From Wallemia ichthyophaga EXF-994 (taxonomy: Eukaryota; Basidiomycota; Wallemiomycetes; Wallemiales; Wallemiaceae): a stretch of DNA of 64,000 nucleotides. The position numbers and the translations under genes are program-made. Numbering within the stretch: the first letter of the stretch is position 1; every line of letters starts with the position of its first letter. The notes beneath the pieces were generated by a model, which was not told the DNA's origin, ran no database searches, and saw only the letters and a program-made list of their open reading frames with translations. The DNA is taken from the NCBI RefSeq assembly GCF_000400465.1, contig NW_008806276.1, positions 310,001 through 374,000 of the forward strand, in the 5' to 3' direction. Shown here piece by piece: positions 1-10,890 of the stretch.

Positions 1-11
1 AGGAAAATCAG

Positions 12-1951
12 ATGGAATCTCAAGAGATTTTAGAATCAACAATCAAAAATGAAAATAAAAGATTGAACGAAGATCCAAATGATTTATCTAAAGTTGTTAA
101 GAAGCGTAAGCAGCGTACACCTTCACCACCTTTATTTGAAAATCAGCAACTAAAACCACTTCAAACGGTTAGATTAGACATTGATTTGGATAAAGATGAT
201 TACTTATTCAACTTTTTACATTTGTCTAAAAATTCTAATCAACTTTCTCCCGATAAGCCTTACTCGAACTTGATCAACTTATTGGATCATGTTAGTGATG
301 CTGAGGATGATGATGAACCTCATCCAGATAAGAAACGCGCTGAATACGATAATTACGACGTTAATGACCCCTTCGTTGATGATAGTCAACTCACCGTTGA
401 TGAACCAAAGATGATGGCCAAACCTACAAATGAGGGCTTTTATATTACAATTGATCATGTCGAACTAGAGACTAAATCTCCTTCTCAACTTAAAGAGAAG
501 AAAAAAGATTCTGACAAAGACAAGCAAAAGAAACGTTCAAGCTTACACAACTTGTCCAAGTATTCCTCCTTCTTCCCTAAACCGCAACTACCTGCAACTC
601 CAATTGCTCCAGATATATCTTTTGAAGGCATTTCTTTAGATGTATCTGATACACCCATCAACAAGAGCAGAGATTCTCCTGCAATCACTACCCAACATAA
701 AGACTCTCCAGAGCCATCAAAGTCTCAAACACGTACAGACGTTAGCTCAATTATTGGTCCAAAGAAAGGTGGTTTACTTACAGGTTTCACAATGGATCAT
801 CTACCTTCACCTTCCTGGTCAAAAGGTAAAAAAGAATACCCAATTGAACCTATTTCAGAGGATCTTCAAAGCGCATTCGAGCAGCTCACCGTACTCATTA
901 TGAAGGAGAATTTTGAACAAAAAACAAAATTTCCTCAAAGTCTCAAAGATCCACTCAAACGTACAGCAGAAATAGCTATCCAGCTAGAACAGTATGATGA
1001 AAATCACTTTTTCAATCGTTTACCTAGACTCTTTCCATACAACAGATTCACTATGATGAAATTAACCAAGACTATGCTATTCGATTACCACAAAAATTTC
1101 TATGAAGAGCGTTACGAGTTATGTAAGGGTGCATTTCAAGAAGAAGTTGACAATGAGCGGGACCAGTACATTCATGACCACGAAGATGCTATAAAGCAAT
1201 ATGAAGCTGATTGGAATCATTTCCAAGAGCGTTACCCAGAAGATGCTAAAATATCTGAAGACATTAAATCAGGTGGTCATTCATTAAAGCTCTCACAGCA
1301 TCAACAAGCACCTGATCCACCAAAACCACGCTGGAAGTGGACAGAAAAGATGAACACCGCTTTGATGGCAATGACTGAAATCAAAGAGGATATATACCAT
1401 TTAGACCTTGAAAGATCTGAGTTGGATAAGAACCAACCTACTCCAACGCGTGAACAAACTTATCGTAGTAAGGTCTATGCCGAATTAGCGGCCATTTTTC
1501 CTGCTGATTGGATGCATACTACAGATATCTCTAGAAAAAGTAAGGAGTAATAATACTTCTAGATTACATTTTTGCTTACAAAGTCTTAGGAACAACCCTT
1601 CTTAGTCGTTCTAAACATCAAAAGACTTCAAATACGAACGATGAAAATAGCAACGCTAATGAGAAAGGGAAAGATAAAAGTAACGAGTCAAAAGTTGCAA
1701 AGGATGAGAAGGATGAAGAAAATACAAAGGATGAACAAGATGCAAAGGATACAGAAGATCTAAAGAATCCAAGTGATGCAAATTCGAAAGAGCAAAAAGA
1801 ACCAAATAAGCAAAGTGAATTCAACAAGCAGAATGAACCAAATGAGGCCAAGGATGTAGATCAACCAACAAAAGAAACACACGAGCCAGCAAATGAAACG
1901 AATCATTCACTTAAAGACACAAATCAGCCAGCAGAAACTCCTGAAAAGTGA
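12..1951 (+). CDS. HPC2: HIR histone-chaperone subunit, HPC2/ubinuclein family
   Basis: The product is 631 aa in two exons (12-1539, 1584-1951). HPC2/ubinuclein proteins are subunits of the HIR/HIRA complex, which deposits H3-H4 independently of replication and represses histone genes. The Hpc2-related (HUN) box lies at about residues 111-152, with DPFVDDSQL followed by EGFYITIDHVEL. A ubinuclein-type helical region follows at about 330-510 (FNRLPRLFPYNRF, then PRWKWTEKMN). The tail is low-complexity and rich in Lys, Glu and Asn. The first exon reads to a stop at 1550, but a good intron (GTAAGG to AAAG, branch CTTAC) starts just before it and opens 120 more codons. Two acceptors 6 nt apart (ending 1583 or 1589) are both in frame. 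The frame is open back to the window edge, so the start at 12 could be internal. Confidence 0.82.
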
Positions 1952-2005
1952 AATACAATTAAAGTGGCTTAAACTGTACAATACATGTAAAATGATACTA
2001 ATAAT

Positions 2006-3732
2006 TTATTTACCAAGTGGGCTTTGAGGATCATGACCAGCATTATTGATATTCGTACCGAACCAAGTGGATGTGACATCGCCATGTAATTGCAATTTTG
2101 ATTCCTGATTCTTATTAGATCGAGGTCCAAACAAGGTATCAGAAGCATCTGTATTTTGATTACTCATACTGTTATTTATACTGTCATCGTCTGAGTCTGA
2201 GTCGTCTTGTACATTTGCCATCACAGCAGCAGCGGTGAGCGCAAGTGGTTGTGGCTGTATACTAGTATCGTCTAATGAGCTAGTCGTAGAAGATGAAGAG
2301 ACATCAGGATTAAAGTCATTGCCCTTACTGTAATTTCTAGTCATAAACGATCCTTGATGCATGAGTGTATCCTGGTCATCCTCATTGTCATCATCTCCAG
2401 CATTAATTGCCTTAATTTTGAGGGGTTTCTTATTAGACTGACCAGTTTCTCTGAGTATGTCATCCACAATACTAGCTGCTGCTTCTTTAGCTGGTGTTTT
2501 CTGTAATTTAGACTTTGGCATAGTAAAGTTCATCGTCTGTGGAGGTGACATTCCAGGGGGTAAAACATCATCTTCATCTTCATCGGAATCAAGGCCATCT
2601 TCATCACTCTGTCTGTAATTGTGACTTGAAAAGTTAAATTTTCCCTCTTTGTTGTCTATGCGCAGTGGTGTGTTTCTCAAATCGGTGATACCATTCCAGT
2701 TTGGACCACCAAAAGGATTGCTGATAACCTTCCCCTTCTTAGGAGTCTTCTCTAAGCCATCGTTATCCTGATTCTCCTTATTGATCGGCACTTCATGCGT
2801 GGAGTGCTTGAAACTGAAGCTCATAGATGAAGTTTGTTGATTTTCATGGTAGTTGTTTGTGTCATTATAATTAATGGTATCATCAGCAAGTTGTGAGTCA
2901 TCAGGCTTGATTTCACCAGTTCCAGTTCCAACAGCTTCAGCTTCAGATGCGGAAGGTAAAGAAAAGGAAGGCAGGATGGATGTAGAATTACTGGTCTCAA
3001 AGTTGATATCATCGTCATCGTTCTCGCGTATCTGTCTTCTAAGTCTTTCAAATGGTGATTCAAGCGAATTAGGTATTGTTGTCGATCTATCTTGTATATT
3101 AGCTTCTGATCCATCAACTTTAGGCAACGGTGTTGAAGATACACCGTTGTTAGCTAATTGGCCGAGGAAAGAGTCTTGATTGAAAGTCTCATTTATAGAC
3201 CTGTCGTCATCGCGCTCAGCACCGTGGTTGATATTTGTGGCTGTAAGATCATCGCTGTAATAAGTGTCTCCGAATGATTGCTCTCCAGTCTGTGATACTC
3301 TGACCTGTGCTGCGTGCTCGAAGAAGGACTTCCAGTACTGAGTATTGCGTTAAGAATGTTTGTCTCAAAATCGAAAGACAAACCTTGGATATATTTCTCG
3401 AGTTATCAGTTGCTAATCCGTAATTTTTGATTTCAGGCAGAATGCGGCTGAGAATTACATTGTAGACGTTTGATAGATCAGCGTCTATGTTTTCTGATAA
3501 GAAAATGAGCCTTGTTATATCCGATTAAATCTACTAACGTAACGTAAGTGTTATTCTTTGGTCCATTTGCTCAATCTGACTCCTTTGTCAGTCACATGTT
3601 CACAATCAAACGGGAACCTACTTGTTCAGATGGAGGTAGATTATCGTGATCAATCCCTTTGATTCTGGGTATCCTGAAATCTGGGTTGTTTACGGGATCA
3701 GGACAAAACATAGCAAGCTGTTCAGATTCCAT
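2006..3732 (-). CDS. ASK1: DASH complex subunit ASK1
   Basis: The product is 529 aa in four exons (3622-3732, 3539-3575, 3384-3493, 2006-3337) with introns of 45-46 nt. ASK1 is part of the DASH/Dam1 ring that couples kinetochores to spindle microtubules. After splicing, the N-terminal third reads IEQMDQRITLTLQNID, then SRILPEIKNYG, then YWKSFFEHAAQV, which are the hallmark ASK1 segments. The conserved PPGMSPPQTMNF motif lies in the C-terminal half and is followed by TPAKEAAASIVDDILR. The remainder is acidic and rich in Ser and Asn, as is usual for a phosphoregulated subunit. Its ATG is only 48 bp downstream of the PMS1 stop on the same strand. Confidence 0.9.
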
Positions 3733-3780
3733 GACGGTTATGAAAGACGCGTAAACTAGAGGCGTGTTTAAACGATAAAA

Positions 3781-6479
3781 CTAAATAAAATAATTCCAAT
3801 CTATTTTACACTCATTCCAATCATCCTGCTTGTTCTCTAAGCTTAGTAGGTGCCGCAGCGTTGGCCTCCCATGAGGACAGTTCTACACAGATTAGGAGTT
3901 TAATCAATGATAGTAGTTTGAAGATACTCACCCAGGGCTGTTTGAGTGTTGAAAGATTCCTAACGATGCTTGTCATTTGCTTCTTCTTCAGGGATTTTCC
4001 AACCATTACACTCATTCTGCATGCTCGACTAGCAAACATGTCTTTTGCTTTTGTACATCGGGGAACCTGGCTTGGATTTTCATTGATGTCATGAATCAGC
4101 TCTTCTAAATCTACTGGCTACCATTAGACATATATCGACTTGAATATCAACGTACCCCTCAAATCGAACACTGTAGTTTTTGACAGGGGCAGAGCTACCA
4201 ATTGGCATCGTCTACCACTCGCGCCATCTCCGTCAACTTGAATTTCGAAGCCGTTCTGTTTGAGCGTCTCCAGGTTGTCAAAAACTGTCAATTCATCAGA
4301 CGCACTTAAATCGAGAGTACGTGGCCTGCCAAACAAGTCAATAATCACTACGCTGGTTGCGCTTCCAACTCACTTGATAAGCTTCTGAGACTGTATCCTA
4401 GAATTGAGTTGTAGCTTCTCGTAATTATACTTCTCATCTGCGGCATGTTGGTCAACGATAAAGAGATCATTCTCTTGTAGACCATTGTCGTTGACAGCCT
4501 TGCGTTTGACTATCATAAACCCTAAGTTGAACTGCCCAAGTATTTCTAGATTCTCAAAGTCAGTCTTGTGCAATACTCGCGATAGCGCTTGCTCTGCAGC
4601 TTGAGAGTTATCAAAGTTCTCTATTCCAGCTTTTTCCAGTTTTTCTGAGTACAACTTTTGCGAATTTTCATTAGTCAATGCGTTCGATTTGTTTGTATCT
4701 TTTTGCCATTTATAATGAAGTTCGTCAATATTAACAGTCAGTGACTGTCTAAAGTAGTTTGGCTCATCATCTTCTGAGCTTTCGTCGATCGTAAAAGTGT
4801 CATTCACGATTTGCATGTCAATGTTATGAGGATTCTGGACATCATTTTCATCTATTTGATTGTAAAAGCCATTGTCAAAAACTTTTGAATCAGTTTGATC
4901 GATTCGAATTTTCGTGTCAGTCTCTCTATCGCTAATCTCATCAATTAGTTCTGTCTCAGTTTTCCTTCTTTTAGGTGCTCGATCAACTGTTACTTGATTA
5001 TCAGGAAACACCTCTGATGCCCATGAAGCATGTCTCGTATTTATTTGAGAGCTACTCATTGGATTTTCGGGTAAATCGTTAACCTTCTCGCACACAACCG
5101 AACCATCATTGTCGCTATCAATTGAGTTGTTATTGGGCTTTTTTTGAAAATCATCTTGACTAATTTGTTCCTCTGACAATGACTCAGCATCCCTATCGTA
5201 GCTGTGTTGATCATCATCAGCATCCTTTTGAGGTAAATCAGAAAGCTTATTTGGGGGTTCATTTAAAGGGATTGAGTGCATTTGAATGCTAGGTTGATGA
5301 ATAATTGGCGTTGGAACTGATTGAGACTGTTTGTTTATCGTAAAGTGACCTCTAAATGGTTCAAAAAATAGGTTCAAATGGTAGTTGAGTGAATCTATTA
5401 AGCTAGATTCAAAGTGTAAGAAAATTGTACGCTTGTCAGGAGTAATATTGACGTCGTAAGCATCAGTGGGTATCTTAAAATCAGCGACGATAAAAGGATA
5501 AGATTGATTAATGTAAGATCTGAATAGGGAATTAATTGTTTTGGCGACTTTTGGTAGATTACAAGGTCTACCATTGATATAAAAGTATTGTCTGTCAGAA
5601 GTAGATCTTCCATGAGCGAATAAGGGTTTAGATATTGAACCAATCAGGTTTACAGTGAACGAAGTGTTAGTTATGCCCTCACGTTTTGCTATAGAAGGAT
5701 CGACTTGAACAGGTAATTCTAAAGAGAGCGGAACTAAAGATTGATTTGCTGTTGAGCCGAATACAGAAGCGATTGAAGAAGGTAAAGAAGATTTACCTGC
5801 AGTTTGAAAGATGATAGACTTCTTATTAGCTTTATTATAGTTGGAAATATTGAATTTGACACTTGAGTGTAAAGGGCATAACGCATAAGATTGTAACAAG
5901 TTGATAGCTTTGCTGAATTCTCTCTTAAGGTTCTTTTCGAACTCCCTTCTTCGAACGGGTAAATTGTAGAATAAAGTAGACAAAGAGATGGTGGTACCCC
6001 TTTGTCTTGGGATATTGTGTCTTAACTGAGTAATGTTTCCTTTGTTATCGAAGGAGATGTTTGTAGCTTTTGGTGACGTCACATCGGTTGCAGTTAAGCA
6101 ATCGAAGGACTTAGAGATGGTAGATAAGCTGGATAAGGCTTCACCACGGAAACCGAAAGTGCATAAATTGTTGAGGTCGTCGAAATTGGATAATTTTGAA
6201 GTAAAGTGCTTCTTAGTTAAGGATGAGAAGGATGATTCGTGGATACCAAAGCCATTATCAATAACCTTAAACCCATCGAAACCAGAATTATAGAAATTAA
6301 TTTCAATTATGCTTGAATTAGCGTCTAAACTGTTCTCAATTAATTCTTTGACGGCAGCTGTGATTAAGTGTGTGAGTGAGAGTGTATATGAAGATGAATA
6401 ACGAACATTGTAGATCTAAAATAACTTGATCAGATTGCAATTTATTTTTTGTTTTTGTATCGATTGAATTTAGGGACAT
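3781..6479 (-). CDS. PMS1: MutL-alpha mismatch-repair endonuclease PMS1
   Basis: The product is 835 aa in five exons (6407-6479, 4374-6357, 4156-4325, 3932-4110, 3781-3882). PMS1 partners MLH1 and nicks the discontinuous strand during mismatch repair. The N-terminal GHKL ATPase motifs are all present: ELIENSLDA, DNGFGI and GFRGEALSSL. The C-terminal endonuclease site DQHAADEKYNYE (the DQHAx2Ex4E pattern) is intact near residue 660. ASRACRMSVMVG and NCPHGRP follow in the last exons. A long charged linker joins the two halves. The start at 6479 gives a family-like N-terminus (SIDTKTKNKLQSDQVILDL). It lies 34 bp from the COG8 start on the opposite strand, so the two genes share a very small promoter. 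Confidence 0.95.
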
Positions 6480-6513
6480 TGAGGTTGGTTGAACAAGAAC
6501 ACTATTGAGGCGA
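6480..6513. promoter_or_regulatory. 34-bp divergent gap between PMS1 and COG8 starts
   Basis: Only 34 bp separate the two start codons. Core promoter elements of each gene must therefore overlap the other's 5' UTR or coding sequence. I see no clear TATA box in the gap. Confidence 0.5.
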
Positions 6514-8010
6514 ATGGATCGATTGTTTACAGATAACTTAGAATATTTAGAATCTCTAAATAATTTAAGGCTAATTGAAATAAATAAGCAACCAAAGCTA
6601 CTCAAATCTCAATTATTTGATTCCACCAATGATTTAAATAATCTATTGATTAAGGATTATAATATATTCTTAAATAACCAATCAACTGCTAATTCAATTG
6701 AAAGTTCAAATTTAGACTTAGATTTGAATTTAGTAGATGATCTATCAATATTCAATGAGAACACTAGAAATATAAAGTCTAATCTGAAATCTTCAATTGA
6801 CTTGTTGAATTTGAGTAATGAGCTCCAGTTCATACTAAGATTACCCATAAAGTTAGATAACTTGATCAAATGTGATAACTTCAAAGAATCCATACTCTTA
6901 TTAGATAAGTACGAATTCATTATGACCTCAACTTCTAGTTTATCATCTCAACTAATCATGGAACTGGATAGCCTTAAAATGATTTTGATCAACAAACTAA
7001 TCATATCACTATCTTCAAATAAGCGATTAAGTGATTTAAACAATTCCATCAAATACTTGGAAAAGTTAACCAATCTAGACTACCGAGCGCTCTCCATTAT
7101 ATTCTTGAAATCTAAGTTATCCTTATTCAATCAACGAACATTTTCATTTAAAGATGAAGACTCCATCAAATTATACTTTGACTTTGTTAGACAATCCTTA
7201 ACTGATCTAATTAGCCAATTCAACTCCATTTTTAGCAACCTTGATGATAAACTCATTCTATTACCTTTCATACAAGACATTTTAGCAAACTTGTTCTCCT
7301 CACTACAATCCAACCTTAATTTTATCAATGACGCCGTAGCCTTATCTTCAATAGCTGGCTCTATCACTTACCTGAATCACTCCTTCTCATCTATCGGTTT
7401 AGACATTTCACCCCCTATATCTCAAATAATTCATTCTACCATCCTATCTTTCATAAACAAGTCCTTTAACATACCATCAAATGACACCAAAAACTACTTA
7501 CAATCTCTGCTCAAGTCTCCAAAATCTTCAAAATCTATATCATCTTCCTTACTGTCAGATAGTGTTAAAGTCAAATTATCACAAAATAAATTACCAACAT
7601 ACCCAATTTTTAACGGTGACTTTACTTTAAATCCCCCTCAACTTGTATCAAATCATCCTTTTCTGGCCAGCTGGTTAAACTCAATCCTGAATACCCTAAA
7701 TTCTCTCAGATTATTAGCACCAATTTCACTCAAATCTCATTTGAATAGCTCTTTAGATCAATCTCTCATCTTAATTGCAAGGATATTTTCAGTGTTTATC
7801 GTTCACTATTCACCTAGTAAAGATCCAAATCTTGATTTGAAATCTCTATACTTTACCATTTTTGCTTTCGTTCATCAAGCACTACCCTATTCAAAAGTAG
7901 CACTAACTCAATACATTTACCAAGATTCCAGCCACACTGTCTCATACGATCAAGAATTGAAGTTTATCATTGATCGCTTGATTGAATGGCTCGATAAATT
8001 TAGCTTCTGA
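6514..8010 (+). CDS. COG8: Conserved oligomeric Golgi complex subunit 8
   Basis: The product is 498 aa from a single exon, unusual in this intron-rich window. COG8 (Dor1 family) belongs to lobe B of the COG tether, which captures retrograde vesicles at the Golgi. The N-terminus fits the family: FTDNLEYLESLNNL, a PKLLKSQLFD segment, and a helical region with LNLSNELQFILRLP. The Dor1-like VRQSLTDLISQFNSIF stretch is in the middle. The protein is rich in Leu, Ser and Asn and predicted to be mostly helical, with no membrane segment. I start at the ATG at 6514; a longer frame begins at 6505 only with TTG. Family assignment is by pattern, so it is less certain than for PMS1. Confidence 0.78.
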   Translation: MDRLFTDNLEYLESLNNLRLIEINKQPKLLKSQLFDSTNDLNNLLIKDYNIFLNNQSTANSIESSNLDLDLNLVDDLSIFNENTRNIKSNLKSSIDLLNLSNELQFILRLPIKLDNLIKCDNFKESILLLDKYEFIMTSTSSLSSQLIMELDSLKMILINKLIISLSSNKRLSDLNNSIKYLEKLTNLDYRALSIIFLKSKLSLFNQRTFSFKDEDSIKLYFDFVRQSLTDLISQFNSIFSNLDDKLILLPFIQDILANLFSSLQSNLNFINDAVALSSIAGSITYLNHSFSSIGLDISPPISQIIHSTILSFINKSFNIPSNDTKNYLQSLLKSPKSSKSISSSLLSDSVKVKLSQNKLPTYPIFNGDFTLNPPQLVSNHPFLASWLNSILNTLNSLRLLAPISLKSHLNSSLDQSLILIARIFSVFIVHYSPSKDPNLDLKSLYFTIFAFVHQALPYSKVALTQYIYQDSSHTVSYDQELKFIIDRLIEWLDKFSF

Positions 8011-8126
8011 TGCATTTCACTATTTCTACAAATGTTTTCTCAATGAGAGGGTTTAAAACCACTTTGCGTCTAATTGTTTCGCTTTCACCTTGACTCATTG
8101 TTAGCATCAGTATTCATATTAATCAA

Positions 8127-10863
8127 CTAATGGCTTACTATCGGTTTGACTATGATAAGACCAATAGACAACGCCAAAATCGTAATAGCTAATTGTATTT
8201 TGTTGAAACTTTCACTCAATACATCGAACTGTCTGGATGGTGAGACTCTAAACATGAAGATATCTTGTCCGTAAGCAACACAAATCGAAGTGGACTCTAA
8301 TTGCGTCGATGGTACGCATTGAATGTCTTTGACACCGATGACTGGATCTTCATTTAGTATTGCTTTTGGGTCATTTGGTATCTTGGCCAAATCACTATTT
8401 ATGACCATGTCGAATTGGCTATTGTTCTTCTTGCCTTTGCTGATTGCAGCCAACTTGTTAATGTGCATTTGCTTAGGTGTGTTAGGATCCAAGTATAACC
8501 TAGGTATCGAGATTATATCATCATTATCGTTAGCTATAATCAAATCCTTGTGTGTAATACCATTCCTTGTTACTGTTGGACTTATAGCTTTGATCGTGTT
8601 CGGTGAATACAGATATTCATGTTTCAAGTCTTCGACATTGACAAACAATTCTTTGGAATGAACTATTGTACTCATGTCCATTGTTCTGGCAACTGTGATT
8701 ATTCTATTGTCAATAAAAACGCTATTTTCTTCTTCGCTCTCATCCTCTATTGTGTACTCTCTCTCGACTTGTCCTGTCACACCATCTACGACATATAGCT
8801 GCTTCATAGATGTATCTGCAATTACCGTAGTAATTAGTACAGCATGCGGGTTCAAGTATTTTTCAATTGCTTCTCTATTGGGCCCAATCTGTGCTACCGA
8901 TGCAGTTGCACTGTTTATACGTTCTTGAACACCGACAATAGCTTGGTTTTCTGGTGCAAAAAATGACCAGATTTGATTTGACTCTATATCTTCATAGTTC
9001 ATCATTGGTTTGTATCCATTTACTTTATCCTCAGATACTTGTAACGTGTAATAAAAGTCATTGGATATTGAATCGAATTTATCTCTGACAGTCTTGCAAA
9101 ATGGATATAAATGTATACCCAGTTCTTCATCTATCAATGCTATTGCTCTGTTACCAGAGCTACCACACTCTATATCAAGTGGTATGATTTTGATCGGTCT
9201 GCTTTCCATTAAAGACAAATAAGCAACACTGCCAGAGCCCGTTAAAGCCGGTCCACCCAAAGCATCGACCTCAATTGCGAGGGTTTTCAATTTCCCATTA
9301 ATTTCTAGGTATTCAACCAATGCTAAGACGTGAGCTGCATCATTAATACCAGCTGAGCGTGTGTTTATCAAATGTGTTACTCTCGTGTTTGAGCCAAAAT
9401 TTCTACTCCAAAGTGTCTTGTTCGGATTGGCACTATCCAATCCTATTAATTTACCTTGTTTTGTGCCAACAATCACTATTTTTCTGTATCCGAATAAATC
9501 TCTAACTAACGAAGTTGAATCTCTGTGCCTGTCTCCTGTTAAAAATCTGGAACCGAAATTGACAATATATCTGGGAAAGTATTTGATGTTGTGGAAATGA
9601 CTCAGGATTCTTGGGATAAAGGAGTACAGTTGGTTATTGTCAATTGAAGTCATTGGTTCATCTTTTTCTGGTAAATCAACCATAGTCAACGACAGTGGAT
9701 CTGATAAGCCTAATTCCTTCACCCATTTTATTTGTAGGCCTTGATATAGTTCCATTGTCCCGGATGTCGTAATCAAAGCCATTCTAGCCACTGAGCTGTA
9801 GTTGTTTGCTAAAGTTGCTTCACTGATAATCTGTATAGGTGTGCCGCGCTTTGTCTGATCAAAAGGCAATGTGTATGAGCTTTCCAACTTGCCGTCGGGA
9901 CCGTCTGGTGTAAAGATGTTGACGGTTAAGGCCTGAGTTTTTTTTAAGTAATCGAATAGTAATCAAGTGATCACTAACTCGTAGTGCATTTGCGGGTGAA
10001 GTCTGTACTATAAATGCTCTATTGTGCTTATCTAGATAACCATTAAAGTATGTCAAAGTGGGATCATACTTGAAGGCATGTAGTTGATTGAGAACACCCA
10101 TTTCGATAGTGTAAACCAAAAGATCGTCTTGATAGACAGCACTGAAGATATTCTTGGATGACAGATTCAAATCAACGAGAGTTTTAAAGGACTTTTTTGA
10201 TGACGTGATAGGTTTCAAAGATTTAAGATCAATGATAGAAAGCCTAGAGTGTTTGTTTAGCAATATTAAGTAGTCTCGGGTGAACTGAGTGCTAAGGTGA
10301 TCCTCCAATTTCGCCTTAGACATTGTATCACCCGAACTGGGATCCAAAGACATAATTTCGTTGCTGTTGTATAAGTAGATGAAATTTGATTGAGACTGTA
10401 GACGGTAATTGTCATGTACTTGGAGCTCCCAAAGTAGATCTGCGGATAGAATATTGAAGCATCTCAGATGATTGTTATCAAGGACCAGGATGGAGTGTTT
10501 GTCATCCTTTGTAAAATCTACCTGGAAGTCACTCGAAGCTGCCAATGTTTTGTTCCAAAATTCATGCAAGCTGTGTCCATCAAACAGTCTTAGCGTGTGT
10601 TGAGAATCCAAACTAGCCAAAACGTCTTGATCAAACTTATAAGAAATTAGATTATCAAAGTTTATTCTGTTGAGTAGTTTGCCGTCTGAAGGGTTGAGTA
10701 CGTTGATGTCTTTATTGGAGTGGGTGACCAGCGCAGTCTTGTTTTGAGATACTTGCTTGTAGTTGAACTGATGAAAATATATTTTTTCTGGGATATTTAT
10801 TGATTCTAGCTTAAACCCGCATATTACTTGGACCAATGCTATAATCGCGATCAACCACTTCAT
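8127..10863 (-). CDS. EMC1: ER membrane protein complex subunit 1
   Basis: The product is 896 aa in two exons (9979-10863, 8127-9932) with a 46-nt intron. EMC1 is the large lumenal-propeller subunit of the EMC insertase, which places tail-anchored and multipass proteins in the ER membrane. The sequence starts with a signal peptide (MKWLIAIIALVQVICG) and continues with beta-propeller-like repeats. The conserved C-terminal domain has FRVSPSRQFDVLSESFNK followed directly by the single transmembrane helix ITILALSIGLIIVKP at the extreme C-terminus. The junction reads NALR then ALTVNIFTPDG. It is convergent with COG8 (116 bp between stops) and sits just downstream of VPS11 on the same strand. Confidence 0.93.
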
Positions 10864-10890
10864 CGTCGATTAATATCAAGTTCTTTACAA

